This document shows positions 53,092-64,000 of a stretch of DNA of 64,000 nucleotides, piece by piece. Below the pieces are notes generated by a model. It was not told the DNA's origin. It saw nothing but the letters and a program-made list of their open reading frames with translations, and did not search any database. The DNA is from Curvibacter sp. GWA2_63_95 (GTDB lineage Bacteria; Pseudomonadota; Gammaproteobacteria; Burkholderiales; Burkholderiaceae_C). The stretch is from positions 186,001-250,000 of the forward strand of contig MGPB01000008.1 in NCBI GenBank assembly GCA_001795455.1. Reading direction: 5' to 3'. A program made the translations under genes and the position numbers. Every line of letters begins with the position of its first letter. Position 1 is the stretch's first letter.

Positions 53092-55845
53092 ATGGCCATC
53101 AATATCCTTACCAAAATCTTTGGCAGTCGCAATGACCGCTTGCTCAAGCAATATCGCTCCGTCGTGGCGCGGATCAATGCGCTGGAGCCGCAGTTCGAGC
53201 AGTTGACGGACGACGGTCTGCGCGCCAAGACTCAGGAGTTCAAGGATCGCATTGCCAAGGGTGAGGCGCTGGACGCCATCCTGCCGGAAGCGTTTGCCGT
53301 GGTGCGCGAAGGCTCCAAGCGTGTCATGAAAATGCGCCATTTTGATGTGCAGTTGCTGGGTGGCATGTCTTTGCACAACGGCAAGATTTCGGAAATGCGC
53401 ACGGGAGAGGGTAAGACCTTGACTGCGACGCTGCCGGTGTACCTGAATGCCCTGAGTGGCAAGGGCGTGCACGTGGTCACCGTGAACGATTACTTGGCCA
53501 GCCGTGATGCCAAGTGGATGGGGCGCCTGTACAACTTTCTGGGCCTGACCGTCGGCATCAACCTGCCGCAGGCTCCGCGGGAAGACAAGCAGGCGGCTTA
53601 CCGTGCCGACATCACCTACGGCACCAACAACGAATACGGCTTTGACTACCTGCGCGACAACATGGTCTATGAGGTGGCGGACCGCGTGCAACGTGGCCTG
53701 AACTACGCCATCGTCGACGAGGTCGATTCCATCCTGATTGACGAGGCGCGCACGCCGCTCATCATCAGCGGCCAGGCGGAAGACCACACCGACCTGTACA
53801 TTGCCATCAACAAGGCTATTCCCAAGCTGGTGAAGCAAGAGGGCGAAGCCGACCCGCGCACGGGTGAGGGTGTGACCAAGCCGGGCGACTTCACGCTGGA
53901 CGAAAAAAGCCACCAGGTCTTCCTGACCGAACAGGGCCACGAATCGGCCGAACAGATTTTTGCCGAACTGGGCCTGATTCCCGCAGGTTCGTCCCTGTAC
54001 GACCCGGCCAACATCACGCTGATGCACCACCTGTATGCCGCGTTGCGGGCCAACCACCTGTACCACCGCGATCAACACTATGTGGTGCAGCAGGGCGAAA
54101 TCGTCATCGTCGACGAGTTCACAGGGCGCTTGATGACCGGCCGCCGCTGGAGCGATGGCCTGCACCAGGCCGTGGAAGCCAAAGAAGGTGTGCAGATCCA
54201 GGCGGAAAACCAGACCCTGGCCTCCATCACATTCCAGAACTACTTCCGCTTGTACGGCAAGCTGGCCGGCATGACCGGTACGGCAGATACCGAAGCCTAT
54301 GAGTTTCAGGAAATCTACGGGCTGGAAACGGTGGTGATTCCGCCCAATCGCAAGAGCCTGCGCGACGACCAGTTGGACCGTGTGTACAAAACCACGCGTG
54401 AAAAGTACGAAGCCGCTATCAAGGACATTCGTGAATGTTACGAGCGCGGCCAGCCCGTGCTGGTGGGCACCACGTCGATTGAAAATTCCGAAATCATTGC
54501 CCAACTGCTGGAGAAGGAAAAGCTCCCGCACCAGGTGCTGAACGCCAAGCAGCATGCGCGCGAAGCGGACATCGTCGCCCAAGCGGGGCGTGCCAAGATG
54601 ATCACCATTGCCACCAATATGGCCGGTCGTGGTACCGACATTGTGCTGGGTGGCAACATCGAGAAAGCCTTGCAAGAGGTCGAATCTGATGCGTCATTGG
54701 ATGCCGCCGCCAAGGAAGAAAAGACCAAGGCTGTGCGTGCACAGTGGACGCAGGACCACGAGGCTATCAAAGCCCTGGGCGGTTTGCGCATCATTGCCAC
54801 AGAGCGCCACGAGTCCCGTCGTATCGACAACCAGCTACGAGGCCGCTCGGGCCGCCAAGGCGACCCTGGCTCTTCGCGTTTTTACCTGAGCCTGGACGAT
54901 TCCCTGATGCGGATTTTCGCCGGCGATCGTGTGAAGTCCATCATGGACCGCCTGAAGATGCCCGATGGTGAAGCTATCGAAGCCGGTATCGTCACGCGCA
55001 GCATCGAAAGTGCCCAGCGCAAAGTGGAAGCGCGCAACTTTGACATGCGCAAGCAGTTGTTGGAGTACGACGACGTGTCCAACGACCAGCGCAAGGTGAT
55101 TTACCAGCAGCGCAATGCGATTTTGGATGCGCAGGACTTGGGTGCCCAGATTACTTCGCTGCGCGAAGGCGCCTTTGAGGACTTGGTGCGCCAATACGTG
55201 CCTGCAGAGTCGGTAGAAGAGCAGTGGGACGTGCCCACGCTGCAGAAAGCTCTGACTGACGATTGGCAGATCAGCCTTAACCTGCAAAAGCAGGTGTCTG
55301 ACGCTAGTTCCATTACGGACGAAGAAGTTGTGTCCACCGTGGTCACTGCCGCCAACGCGGCCTTTCAGGCCAAGGTGGACTTGGTGGGGGCCGAAAACTT
55401 CACCCAGTTTGAGCGCATGGTGCTGCTGCAAAGCATTGACAGCCACTGGCGCGATCACCTGAGTGCTTTGGACTATCTGCGCCAGGGCATCCACTTGCGT
55501 GGCTACGCCCAGAAGCAGCCCAAGCAAGAGTACAAGCGCGAAGCCTTTGAGCTGTTTGGCCAGTTGCTGGATTCGGTGAAGAACGACGTCACCAAGGTGT
55601 TGATGACGGTCAAGATCCAGTCTAACGAGCAACTGGAGCAAGCGGCAGACGCCATGGAAGTCCGCGGCGAGAGCATTGCCAACGTGACTTACAGCGCCCC
55701 CACTGAAACGGGTGAAGTGCAAACCACAGTGGATGACTCCACCGTGAAACCCAGTGCCAGTGACGTAGCGCGTGTGGGGCGCAATGAGCCCTGCCCGTGT
55801 GGCAGTGGCAAGAAATACAAACACTGCCACGGCCAATTGACCTGA
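53092..55845 (+). CDS. secA: Preprotein translocase ATPase SecA
   Basis: [39 protein letters not shown], zinc-binding tail [18 protein letters not shown]. Confidence 0.98.
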   Translation: MAINILTKIFGSRNDRLLKQYRSVVARINALEPQFEQLTDDGLRAKTQEFKDRIAKGEALDAILPEAFAVVREGSKRVMKMRHFDVQLLGGMSLHNGKISEMRTGEGKTLTATLPVYLNALSGKGVHVVTVNDYLASRDAKWMGRLYNFLGLTVGINLPQAPREDKQAAYRADITYGTNNEYGFDYLRDNMVYEVADRVQRGLNYAIVDEVDSILIDEARTPLIISGQAEDHTDLYIAINKAIPKLVKQEGEADPRTGEGVTKPGDFTLDEKSHQVFLTEQGHESAEQIFAELGLIPAGSSLYDPANITLMHHLYAALRANHLYHRDQHYVVQQGEIVIVDEFTGRLMTGRRWSDGLHQAVEAKEGVQIQAENQTLASITFQNYFRLYGKLAGMTGTADTEAYEFQEIYGLETVVIPPNRKSLRDDQLDRVYKTTREKYEAAIKDIRECYERGQPVLVGTTSIENSEIIAQLLEKEKLPHQVLNAKQHAREADIVAQAGRAKMITIATNMAGRGTDIVLGGNIEKALQEVESDASLDAAAKEEKTKAVRAQWTQDHEAIKALGGLRIIATERHESRRIDNQLRGRSGRQGDPGSSRFYLSLDDSLMRIFAGDRVKSIMDRLKMPDGEAIEAGIVTRSIESAQRKVEARNFDMRKQLLEYDDVSNDQRKVIYQQRNAILDAQDLGAQITSLREGAFEDLVRQYVPAESVEEQWDVPTLQKALTDDWQISLNLQKQVSDASSITDEEVVSTVVTAANAAFQAKVDLVGAENFTQFERMVLLQSIDSHWRDHLSALDYLRQGIHLRGYAQKQPKQEYKREAFELFGQLLDSVKNDVTKVLMTVKIQSNEQLEQAADAMEVRGESIANVTYSAPTETGEVQTTVDDSTVKPSASDVARVGRNEPCPCGSGKKYKHCHGQLT

Positions 55846-55855
55846 GAGTAATTCC

Positions 55856-57085
55856 ATGCCTGTGAACCTTCCCCTGCCCGATGTGGCGAGCCTGTTTCCC
55901 ATCGCTGGTGTCCGCATTGGCGTGACCGAGGCGGGTGTACGCAAGGTGGGTCGCAAAGACCTGACCGTGGTCTTGCTGGACGCAGGAGCCAGCGTGTCGG
56001 GCGTCTTCACCTCCAACCGCTTTTGTGCAGCCCCGGTGCAGTTGTGTCGCGAGCATCTGGCCTCTGGCCGGTCCATGCGTGCACTGCTGATCAACACCGG
56101 CAACGCCAATGCGGGCACGGGCGCGGACGGCTTGGCCCGTGCTCAGAGCACCTGCGTGGCCTTGGCCAGCAAGCTGGGGATTGATGCGCAGCAGGTGTTG
56201 CCGTTCTCCACCGGCGTGATCATGGAGCCGCTGCCGATCGACCGCATCGAAGCCGGGCTGGATGCTGCCATTGCGGATGCACGGCCGGACCACTGGCTGA
56301 AGGCGGCTGAAGGCATCATGACCACTGATACGCAGCCCAAGGCTTACGGCGCGCAGGTCACCATTGGCGGCAAGCAGATCAGCATCAGCGGTATCAGCAA
56401 GGGTGCGGGCATGATCCGCCCCAACATGGCCACCATGCTGGGCTTTATCGCCACCGACGCCTGCGTGAACCAAGCCGTGATGCGCGAACTTTCCTTGGCG
56501 CTGGCCGAAGGTTCGTTTAATCGCGTGACGGTGGACGGAGATACCTCGACCAATGACTCTCTGGTGGTGATTGCCAGCAACAAGGCGGGCAACCCCGAAA
56601 TTACGTCACTGCAGTCTGCCGATGGCCAGGCGCTCAAGTCCGCCATGCTGGGGGTAGCACGCCAGTTGGCGCAGGCCATCGTACGCGACGGCGAGGGCGC
56701 CACCAAGTTCATCACTGTGCAGGTCGATGGTGGCCGCACGGCCGAAGAGTGCCGCAAGGTGGCCTACGCCATCGCACATTCGCCCCTGGTCAAGACCGCG
56801 TTTTATGCCAGCGACCCCAATCTGGGCCGCATTCTGGCAGCTGTCGGCTATGCCGGCATTGACGATTTGGACCAGACGGGTATCGAGTTGCATCTGGACG
56901 ATGTGCATGTGGCAACGTGTGGGGGACGCAATCCCAGCTACCGCGAAGAAGACGGCCAGCGTGTGATGAAGCAAAGCGAAATCACCGTGCGGGTGGGGTT
57001 GGGCCGAGGCCCAGCCACCGAAACCGTGTGGACCTGCGATTTCAGCCACGACTACGTGACCATCAACGCCGACTACCGCTCTTGA
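55856..57085 (+). CDS. argJ: Bifunctional ornithine acetyltransferase/N-acetylglutamate synthase
   Basis: [37 protein letters not shown], autocleavage and AANLGRI-type motifs. Confidence 0.96.
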   Translation: MPVNLPLPDVASLFPIAGVRIGVTEAGVRKVGRKDLTVVLLDAGASVSGVFTSNRFCAAPVQLCREHLASGRSMRALLINTGNANAGTGADGLARAQSTCVALASKLGIDAQQVLPFSTGVIMEPLPIDRIEAGLDAAIADARPDHWLKAAEGIMTTDTQPKAYGAQVTIGGKQISISGISKGAGMIRPNMATMLGFIATDACVNQAVMRELSLALAEGSFNRVTVDGDTSTNDSLVVIASNKAGNPEITSLQSADGQALKSAMLGVARQLAQAIVRDGEGATKFITVQVDGGRTAEECRKVAYAIAHSPLVKTAFYASDPNLGRILAAVGYAGIDDLDQTGIELHLDDVHVATCGGRNPSYREEDGQRVMKQSEITVRVGLGRGPATETVWTCDFSHDYVTINADYRS

Positions 57086-57095
57086 GCGACGCGCC

Positions 57096-57980
57096 ATGAC
57101 CGACACCCTGTCCAAAGAGTTGGCCAGTTTTCTGGCACGTGCAGAATTGTTCATGGCCCGGGTGGAAGCCTCCTTGCCGCACGGTGTGGAGCAGCCGGAC
57201 TGGGATGCATCCATTGCCTTTCGCTACCGCCGTCGCCGCTCCGGTCAAGGTGTGATCACCCCTGTGCAGCATGTAGGCGCCATGTCCTTGGACGATCTCA
57301 AAGAGATTGACGACCAGAAAGAGAAAATCCAGCGCAACACCGCCCAGTTTGTACGCGGTGCCACGGCCAACAACGTGTTGCTGACGGGGGCACGGGGTAC
57401 CGGCAAGTCGTCCCTGATTCGCGCCTGCCTGCATACCTATGCGGCCCAGGGCTTGCGTTTGATCGAGGTGGACAAGGCTGACCTGGTTGACCTGACTGAC
57501 ATTGTGGAACTGGTAGCCCAGCGGCCTGAGAAGTTCATTGTGTTCTGCGACGACCTGAGCTTTGACGAAGGCGAGGCGGGTTACAAGGCACTCAAGTCGG
57601 TACTCGATGGCTCCGTGGCTGCAGCCACGCCCAACGTGCTGATCTATGCCACCAGTAACCGTCGCCACCTGTTGCCCGAATACATGTCGGAGAACCTGAC
57701 GTACAAACATACGGAAGACGGCGAAGTGCACCCGGGTGAGGGGGTGGAAGAGAAGATCTCGTTGTCCGAACGCTTTGGCTTGTGGGTGAGCTTCTATCCC
57801 TTTAGCCAGGACGAATACCTGGCCATCGTGGCCCAGTGGCTCAGCGCTTTGGGCATTGCCACCGAGTGCATTGGGGCTGCTCGTGCGCAAGCCTTGTTGT
57901 GGGCGCTGGAGCGCGGCTCACGCAGTGGCCGTGTGGCCTACCAGTTCGCCAAGGACTTTGCGGGGCGTGACCCCGTATGA
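57096..57980 (+). CDS. DUF815-family AAA ATPase
   Basis: NNVLLTGARGTGKSSLIRACLHTYAAQGLRLIEVDKADLVDLTDIVELV...FCDDLSFDEGEAGYKALKSVLDGSVAAATPNVLIYATSNRRHLLPE. Confidence 0.9.
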   Translation: MTDTLSKELASFLARAELFMARVEASLPHGVEQPDWDASIAFRYRRRRSGQGVITPVQHVGAMSLDDLKEIDDQKEKIQRNTAQFVRGATANNVLLTGARGTGKSSLIRACLHTYAAQGLRLIEVDKADLVDLTDIVELVAQRPEKFIVFCDDLSFDEGEAGYKALKSVLDGSVAAATPNVLIYATSNRRHLLPEYMSENLTYKHTEDGEVHPGEGVEEKISLSERFGLWVSFYPFSQDEYLAIVAQWLSALGIATECIGAARAQALLWALERGSRSGRVAYQFAKDFAGRDPV

Positions 57981-58465
57981 GCGGGCCTCTGATTGCTGAC
58001 CCAGGTGCCGCACGTGATGGAGGTCCCGACCGTCAGGTTGTGGAGGTGGCCGTGGGCGTCTTGGTCCGTGGTGACGGTGCTTTTTTGCTGACATCTCGTC
58101 CTGCTGGCAAGGCGTATGCGGGGTATTGGGAGTTTCCTGGCGGCAAGTTGGAGGCCGGAGAGACGGTGGAGCAGGCCCTGCGCCGTGAGCTGCACGAAGA
58201 AATCGGGATCACCATCGGCGCTGCAACGCCCTGGAAAGTGGAACTGGTCGACTATCCGCATGCCTTGGTGCGACTGCACTTCTGCAAGGTGTCTGCCTGG
58301 TCAGGTGAATTGCAGATGCGGGAGGCGCAGACCTATTCCTGGGAGCAGTTGCCCGTGCAAGTGCAACCGGTATTGCCAGGCACTGTGCCAGTGCTGGACT
58401 GGTTTGCCACCGAGCGTGCGCACCAGGGTGCTACACATTTCATAGCTGCTGGCGCAGGCTCCTAG
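57977..58465 (+). CDS. NUDIX hydrolase (MutT-like)
   Basis: VRGDGAFLLTSRPAGKAYAGYWEFPGGKLEAGETVEQALRRELHEEIGI NUDIX box. Confidence 0.92.
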   Translation: MSGPLIADPGAARDGGPDRQVVEVAVGVLVRGDGAFLLTSRPAGKAYAGYWEFPGGKLEAGETVEQALRRELHEEIGITIGAATPWKVELVDYPHALVRLHFCKVSAWSGELQMREAQTYSWEQLPVQVQPVLPGTVPVLDWFATERAHQGATHFIAAGAGS

Positions 58466-58497
58466 AGGGCTAGAGGCCTATTTGGCCTTTATTTCAG
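58433..58497 (-). repeat. Dispersed intergenic repeat family A, copy A9 (reverse), overlapping the NUDIX 3' end
   Basis: cacatttcatagctgctggcgcaggctcctagagggctagaggcctatttggcc; the reverse complement matches A7. Confidence 0.65.
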
Positions 58498-58519
58498 GTG
58501 CTGGGCTGACACCGCAGGG

Positions 58520-58723
58520 TTATTGCAGCTTGGCGTCGCCAAATACCTGGTCGTCAGGCGGGGCCTCGGTAGGCACGCGGAATGACTCACTGGCCCAGGC
58601 ACCCAGATCCAGATTTTTACAGCGCTCACTGCAAAACGGACGGTACACATTGCTGGGTGCGTAGACGCTGTCGCCGCCGCATTGCGGGCAGGTCACGATC
58701 TTTTGAGAAATGGGCTCAGCCAT
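58520..58723 (-). CDS. yacG: DNA gyrase inhibitor YacG
   Basis: [40 protein letters not shown]. Confidence 0.94.
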   Translation of the reverse strand: MAEPISQKIVTCPQCGGDSVYAPSNVYRPFCSERCKNLDLGAWASESFRVPTEAPPDDQVFGDAKLQ

Positions 58724-58741
58724 ATAAAACTCCCCGCCGGC

Positions 58742-59542
58742 TCAGGAGCACAGGGTCAGCTCAAAAGCCCCGTCTTCGCCGCTGGCGTGCAGGCGGTCGT
58801 CGTCGGCGTGGCACATCAGGCGGATGGACACCATCAGGCGGTTGCCGCTGATTTCGGGGATCACTTGCTGTGCCGGGTCCAGGGCCAGCCGCAATAATTG
58901 AAAAGTTCTGCCCTGTGGCAGGTTTTGCTGGAATTGCCCACCTACAGCCACCACTTTTTGGGGCGCACCAGAGTCACGCAGCATCTTCAGCAGCAGGTGG
59001 ATGGATTCCGCCAAGGGGGCCAGTGTGGAGGCCCAGCGCTGCAGGTCTTGCTGGCGGGCTTCTACACTGCGATGCTGCCAGGCGTAGTAGGCCGGCAGGT
59101 CAAATTCGCAGGTGCCGCCGGGAATGCCCACACGGCTGCGGATGCTCATGAGCCAGTCGTTTTCCGTCAGCGCTTGGCCGGCTTTGCCGGTCAGCCCGTT
59201 CAGGGATGTGAAGCAGTGGTCCAACTGGGAAATGACCTTGTCGAGCACGGCTTCGGCAATGGCTGGGTTGCCGCGGTAGCCGTTGAGGATTTGTTTTTGC
59301 TTGTCCAAATCTTTGAGAACGTCCGATTTCAAATCAGCACGCGCGCCCACGTCCATGACTTCAAAAATGGTAGCCAACGCAAAGTGGTGATCCAGTGGTT
59401 CGGAACGGGCCATCAACTCTGCCAAACGCAGAAACAGATGTTCAAGTCGCAAATAGGTGCGAATGCGTTCGTTGAAGGGGTATTCGTAGAGGATCACGCT
59501 GTATTTTCCGGTCGGCGAATCATAGCCCGAACTGTCGCCCAA
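58742..59542 (-). CDS. zapD: Cell division protein ZapD
   Basis: ILYEYPFNERIRTYLRLEHLFLRLAELM...RSRVGIPGGTCEFDLPAYYAWQH; between coaE and yacG. Confidence 0.93.
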   Translation of the reverse strand: MGDSSGYDSPTGKYSVILYEYPFNERIRTYLRLEHLFLRLAELMARSEPLDHHFALATIFEVMDVGARADLKSDVLKDLDKQKQILNGYRGNPAIAEAVLDKVISQLDHCFTSLNGLTGKAGQALTENDWLMSIRSRVGIPGGTCEFDLPAYYAWQHRSVEARQQDLQRWASTLAPLAESIHLLLKMLRDSGAPQKVVAVGGQFQQNLPQGRTFQLLRLALDPAQQVIPEISGNRLMVSIRLMCHADDDRLHASGEDGAFELTLCS

Positions 59543-60128
59543 TTTGCTGTACTTGCAGAGCTAGTTCGTCCAGTCCGATGTCATCATTGAACACGACGGC
59601 ATCGGCCGCCTGCAGGCGCTGAGCGCGGCTGGCTTGCGCGTCCATGATGTTTTGAACTTCGATGCGTGACAGGCCATTGCGTTGCATCACCCGCTGGATT
59701 TGGGTGTCGCTGCTGCAGTCCACTACCAGCACCCGGTGCAGGCGCTTGCGCCAATGCCCCGACTCGACCAGCAGGGGAATATCGAAGACCAGGCAACGTG
59801 CTCCTGCTGCCTCCGCCTGCGCGGCAACATGCTCCATGGCCAAGCCAACCAAAGGGTGGATGATGGCCTCAAGCCGCGCGCGTGCGGACGTGTCGGTGAA
59901 GGCCCGTTGGCGCATCTTGTCGCGGTCCAAGGCACCTTGGGCGGTCAACAAACCTGACCCAAAAGTTTCTTCTATCTGCGGGATGGCTGCGCCGCCCGGT
60001 GCGGTCGTGGCGCGCGCCAATACATCAGCATCTATCAGCGCTGCGCCCAGGGTCTCCAGTCGCGTGGCAACTGTGCTTTTTCCGCTGCCTATGCCACCGG
60101 TCAGGCCCAAGCGCAAGGCAGCCGCCAT
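59520..60128 (-). CDS. coaE: Dephospho-CoA kinase
   Basis: LGLTGGIGSGKSTVATRLETLGAALIDADVLAR; VFDIPLLVES. Confidence 0.95.
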   Translation of the reverse strand: MAAALRLGLTGGIGSGKSTVATRLETLGAALIDADVLARATTAPGGAAIPQIEETFGSGLLTAQGALDRDKMRQRAFTDTSARARLEAIIHPLVGLAMEHVAAQAEAAGARCLVFDIPLLVESGHWRKRLHRVLVVDCSSDTQIQRVMQRNGLSRIEVQNIMDAQASRAQRLQAADAVVFNDDIGLDELALQVQQIGRQFGL

Positions 60129-60132
60129 GGGA

Positions 60133-60981
60133 CTAAATACCCACCAGTTGGCGCAGCGTCATCGGGCCGAGCAGCAGGGCTGCAAAGCCAGCACCAGCCA
60201 GGAATGGACCGAATGGCACATAGCCACCTTCGCGCAGACCGCTGGTGAATTTCATGCCAATGCCCACAATGGCACCAATCACCGACGCAATCAGGATGAT
60301 GGGAATCAGCAAAGGCCAGCCAAACCAGGCTCCCAGCGCGGCAAACAGCTTGAAATCGCCATAGCCCATGCCTTCTTTGCCCGTTACCAGCTTGAATACC
60401 CAGTAAATGGACCACAGCGACCCATAACCCGCCACAGTGCCCCAGAAGGCGGTGGACAAAGTCACAGGAGTCCACTGCATCGCCGCAGCCACCAGACCCA
60501 GCCACATCAGCGGCAAAGTCATGTCGTCGGGTAGCAAGGTGGTGTCCCAGTCGATCAGCGCCATGCCCAGCAGCAAGGCCGAGAATGCGCACCAGGCGAG
60601 CCCGGTTGCAGTAGCGCCCCATTGCCAGGCGCACCAGAAAAACAGGGCTCCTGTGGCCAGCTCGACCAAGGGGTAGCGCACGCTGATCGGGGCTTTGCAG
60701 GCCGCACATTTGCCACCCAGCACGGCATAACTGACAACGGGAATATTTTCAAACCACCGAATCTGGTGCTCACAGTGCGGGCAGCGTGAGCGCGGCACCA
60801 TCAGATTGAAGGGCTCGCTAGCGGCAGTTTCCTTGTCGGAATGCCCGGCGCACTCTGCCGCCCACTGCCGCTCCATCATTTTGGGAAGCCGATGTACCAC
60901 CACGTTGAGAAAACTGCCAATCAGCAAACCCAGCACGCCCACCAGGCTGGCGTCCAGCCACTGCACATCCGTGAGCATCAA
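60133..60981 (-). CDS. pilD: Prepilin peptidase PilD
   Basis: GLLIGSFLNVVVHRLP, CPHCEHQIRWFENIPVVSY...CAAC, DWDTTLLPD, GMGYGDFKLFAALGAWFGW. Confidence 0.95.
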   Translation of the reverse strand: MMLTDVQWLDASLVGVLGLLIGSFLNVVVHRLPKMMERQWAAECAGHSDKETAASEPFNLMVPRSRCPHCEHQIRWFENIPVVSYAVLGGKCAACKAPISVRYPLVELATGALFFWCAWQWGATATGLAWCAFSALLLGMALIDWDTTLLPDDMTLPLMWLGLVAAAMQWTPVTLSTAFWGTVAGYGSLWSIYWVFKLVTGKEGMGYGDFKLFAALGAWFGWPLLIPIILIASVIGAIVGIGMKFTSGLREGGYVPFGPFLAGAGFAALLLGPMTLRQLVGI

Positions 60982-62195
60982 ACCACTTGTCCCAGCTTGA
61001 AGATTGGCAGGTACATGGATACCACAATACCGCCGATGATGGTGCCCAGTACCACGATGATGATGGGCTCCATCAGGCTGGAGATGCCGGCCACCATATC
61101 ATCGACTTCGGCTTCAAAGAAGTCGGCTGCCTTGCCCAGCATGTGATCGATAGAGCCAGACTCTTCACCAATGGCGCACATCTGTAGCACCATGCTGGGG
61201 AACAGATTCACGTTGGTCATGGCGGCGGTCAAAGCGGTACCGGTTGATACTTCCTGCTGGATTCTTTGGGTGGCTGTTTGGTAGACGATATTGCCCGATG
61301 CACCTCCCACAGAATCAAGGGCTTCCACCAAAGGTACGCCCGCAGCAAACATCGTGGAGAGAGTGCGGGTCCAGCGAGCCACACAGCTTTTGTCAACCAT
61401 CACACCAAAGATGGGCAGTTTGAGCATGAGGCGGTCCATGAACGCTTGGACTTTCTCGTTGCGCCGCCAGGCTTGCATGAAGAAGTACAAGCCGCCGCCG
61501 ATGCCACCGAAGATCAACCACCAGTAGTCAATAAAAAACTCACTCATGGCAATCACGATCAGTGTGGGGGCTGGCAGTTCACCACCAAACGACGAGAACA
61601 CCTGCTTGAACGAGGGGATCACAAAAATCATGATCACCGACACCACCACAAACGCCACCACCAGCACGGCGATGGGGTACATCAGGGCTGACTTGATCTT
61701 CGACTTGATGGCCTCTGTTTTTTCCATGTAGACCGCCAAGCGGTCCAGCAGTTGGTCCAGAATACCGGCCGACTCGCCAGCTTCTACCAGGTTGCAGTAC
61801 AGGTTGTCAAAGTAAAGTGGGTACTTGCGGAAAGCGGTGCTCAGCGAAGTGCCTGTCTCTACATCCTGGCGGATGTCATTGAGCAGCTTGGTGACGCTGG
61901 GGTTGGGATTGCCCCGACCCACAATGTCAAAGGCTTGCAGCAGTGGCACACCGGCTTTCATCATGGTGGCCAGTTGGCGCGTGAAGATCGCCATGTCCTT
62001 GGGCTTGATGCTCTTGCCCGAACGCATGCGGCGTTTTTTGATCTTGGTGGGTGTTACCCCTTGGCGGCGCAGTGACGACTTGACCTGGTTTTCGCCCACG
62101 GCGCGGATTTCACCTCGCACCTGCTTGCCATTGCGGTCTTTGCCTTCCCACTCGAAAACTGCGTCTTTGTTGTCCGCAGACTTTGCTGTTGCCAT
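60978..62195 (-). CDS. pilC: Type IV pilus inner membrane protein PilC
   Basis: MATRQLATMMKAGVPLLQAFDIVGRG-type GspF domains; YFDNLYCNLVEAGESAGILDQLLDRLA; between pilD and pilB. Confidence 0.95.
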   Translation of the reverse strand: MATAKSADNKDAVFEWEGKDRNGKQVRGEIRAVGENQVKSSLRRQGVTPTKIKKRRMRSGKSIKPKDMAIFTRQLATMMKAGVPLLQAFDIVGRGNPNPSVTKLLNDIRQDVETGTSLSTAFRKYPLYFDNLYCNLVEAGESAGILDQLLDRLAVYMEKTEAIKSKIKSALMYPIAVLVVAFVVVSVIMIFVIPSFKQVFSSFGGELPAPTLIVIAMSEFFIDYWWLIFGGIGGGLYFFMQAWRRNEKVQAFMDRLMLKLPIFGVMVDKSCVARWTRTLSTMFAAGVPLVEALDSVGGASGNIVYQTATQRIQQEVSTGTALTAAMTNVNLFPSMVLQMCAIGEESGSIDHMLGKAADFFEAEVDDMVAGISSLMEPIIIVVLGTIIGGIVVSMYLPIFKLGQVV

Positions 62196-62215
62196 AGGGT
62201 CCCCTGGGTTGCCTT

Positions 62216-63952
62216 TTATTCGTTGGTGACGGCCAACACTTCTTCCAACGAAGTCAGCCCGAGTTTTACCTTGTGCAGGCCAGCCTGGCGCAATGAGCGT
62301 ACGCCTTCAGCCTCGGATTGCGCTGCAATATCCATGGCGCTGCCGTCCCGCAAGATGATGCGCTGAATTTCGTCGCTAATGGGCATCACTTGGTAAATAC
62401 CAACACGCCCTTTGTAACCGTTGTTACACATCGAGCAACCTACCGCCCTATAAGGCTTCCAACTGCCGTCCAGATCCTGCTCTTTGAAGCCAGCATCCTG
62501 CAGAGCGGCTTTCGGTACATCCACCGGTTGCTTGCAGTTCAGACACAAGCGGCGCGCCAAGCGCTGCGCAGTGATCAAAATCACGCTGGACGCAATGTTG
62601 AAGGGCTGGATGCCCATGTTGCGCATGCGGGTGAGCGTGGTGGGGGCGTCATTGGTGTGCAACGTCGACAGCACCAAGTGTCCGGTCTGCGCCGCCTTGA
62701 TGGAAATGTCCGCCGTCTCCAAGTCGCGAATTTCGCCGACCATGATGATGTCCGGGTCCTGGCGCAAAAAGGATTTCAACGCTGCCGCAAAGGTCAGTCC
62801 CGCTTTTTCATTCACATTCACCTGGTTCACACCCGGCAAGTTGATTTCGGACGGGTCTTCCGCCGTGGCGATGTTGACGCCAGGCTGATTCAGCATGTTC
62901 AGGCAGGTGTACAGCGACACGGTTTTGCCGGAGCCCGTGGGGCCGGTGACCAGAATCATGCCGTAGGGACGTCCAATGGCCTTGACCAGCCGTTCTTTTT
63001 CTTCTGCTTCGTAGCCCAGCGCGTCAATACCCAGTTTGGCGCTACTCGGGTCCAAGATCCGGATCACAATCTTTTCGCCAAACAGCGTGGGCAGGGTGCT
63101 GACGCGGAAATCGATCACGCGGTCTGCGCCTACCTTGAGCTTCATGCGTCCGTCTTGCGGTACCCGTTTCTCGGAAATGTCCATGCGCGAAATCACCTTG
63201 ATCCGCGAGGCCAGCTTGTCCTTGATGGCGATGGGTGGGCTGGCAATTTCGCGTAGCTCACCGTCAATCCGAAAACGCACGCGGTAGGTGTGTTCGTAGG
63301 GCTCAAAATGCAAATCAGAGGCCCGCATGCTGAAGGCGTCCATCAGCATCTTGTGCAAAAACCGCACCACCGGGGCGTCTTCCACCTCTGCTGTGGTCGC
63401 GCTCGTCTCTGTGGCAACTTCTGTTGCGCTTTCATCAAACTCGAAATCCCCACCAATGATGTCTTCCATCGCTTCAGCAGCGGTGGTGGTGTTGGCATCT
63501 ACCAATTTGGAGAGCTTGTCAAACTCGGCAATCACCCAGTCAAACCCCATTTGGGTCGAGAACTTGATGCGTTCGGCGGCGGCCTGGTCGGAAGGGTCTG
63601 CCGTAGCGATGATCAGGCGGTTGCCGCGTTTACTGAGCACCAGCACGCGGAAGTCGGTGCAAATTTTGGGGTCAAGCAGCCCCTTGGGCAGTCGCTGGGG
63701 GTCTACCGCGTCCAGGTCCACCAGCGGAGCTGCGAAGGCAGCTGATAGCGTGTGGGCCAAGTCGGCGGAGGACACAGCCCCGGACCCTACCAATTCCGCC
63801 ATAAAGCTGGTTTTTCCGCCCATAGCCTTGCGGTAAAGGTCTTCAGCCGCCTTTTGCGGCAGCTTTCCAGCAGCCACCAAGGCGCGTCCAATACCGGGCA
63901 GGGCCACCGTGGTGGTGTCGCGGTTAACAGAGTCAGCTACAGCCATAGCCAA
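62216..63952 (-). CDS. pilB: Type IV pilus extension ATPase PilB
   Basis: VTGPTGSGKTVSLYTCLNML, DPDIIMVGEIRDLETADISIKAAQTGHLVLSTLHTNDAPTTLTRM, zinc motif CLNCKQP...CSMCNNGYKGRVG. Confidence 0.96.
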   Translation of the reverse strand: MAMAVADSVNRDTTTVALPGIGRALVAAGKLPQKAAEDLYRKAMGGKTSFMAELVGSGAVSSADLAHTLSAAFAAPLVDLDAVDPQRLPKGLLDPKICTDFRVLVLSKRGNRLIIATADPSDQAAAERIKFSTQMGFDWVIAEFDKLSKLVDANTTTAAEAMEDIIGGDFEFDESATEVATETSATTAEVEDAPVVRFLHKMLMDAFSMRASDLHFEPYEHTYRVRFRIDGELREIASPPIAIKDKLASRIKVISRMDISEKRVPQDGRMKLKVGADRVIDFRVSTLPTLFGEKIVIRILDPSSAKLGIDALGYEAEEKERLVKAIGRPYGMILVTGPTGSGKTVSLYTCLNMLNQPGVNIATAEDPSEINLPGVNQVNVNEKAGLTFAAALKSFLRQDPDIIMVGEIRDLETADISIKAAQTGHLVLSTLHTNDAPTTLTRMRNMGIQPFNIASSVILITAQRLARRLCLNCKQPVDVPKAALQDAGFKEQDLDGSWKPYRAVGCSMCNNGYKGRVGIYQVMPISDEIQRIILRDGSAMDIAAQSEAEGVRSLRQAGLHKVKLGLTSLEEVLAVTNE

Positions 63953-64000
63953 CTAGGATATACGAAGCCAGACGCATTGGTGCGCTTGTAGGGGGCTTGG

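Noticed and set aside
57096-58465. DUF815 AAA ATPase plus NUDIX pair as a novel defence or stress system
   Set aside because: The neighbourhood (secA-argJ-DUF815-NUDIX-yacG-zapD-coaE) looks like ordinary conserved Burkholderiales gene order, with no defence or mobility genes nearby.

Overview
The window is a gene-dense, GC-rich chromosomal segment. Gene content and order (pilMNOPQ-aroKB, gltBD, mlaFEDACB, a his cluster followed by tatABC, petABC-sspAB, secA-argJ, pilBCD-coaE-zapD-yacG) look like a betaproteobacterium of the Comamonadaceae/Burkholderiales type. Nearly all coding capacity is recognisable core genes. I found no prophage, CRISPR array, rRNA operon or large accessory island. The unusual content is small and mostly between genes: (i) a single RAYT/TnpA_REP-type HUH transposase upstream of gltB; (ii) at least three families of short dispersed repeats. 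Family A is the CTCTAGCCC...TTGCGCAAGCAGCTATTAAAA..ATAGCA type, with about nine copies, some overlapping the start or stop codons of genes. Family B is a hairpin whose stem sequence differs between copies while pairing is kept and the loop is conserved. Family C is a GGGACAGA...TCTGTCCC hairpin. (iii) The his cluster carries all three families in its gaps plus a VapBC-like toxin-antitoxin module headed by a 37-bp perfect palindrome. (iv) A possible FNR/ANR box and a hairpin lie upstream of an ODP/flavodiiron-like MBL-fold gene. All calls were made by reading the sequence and supplied translations. No searches were run.
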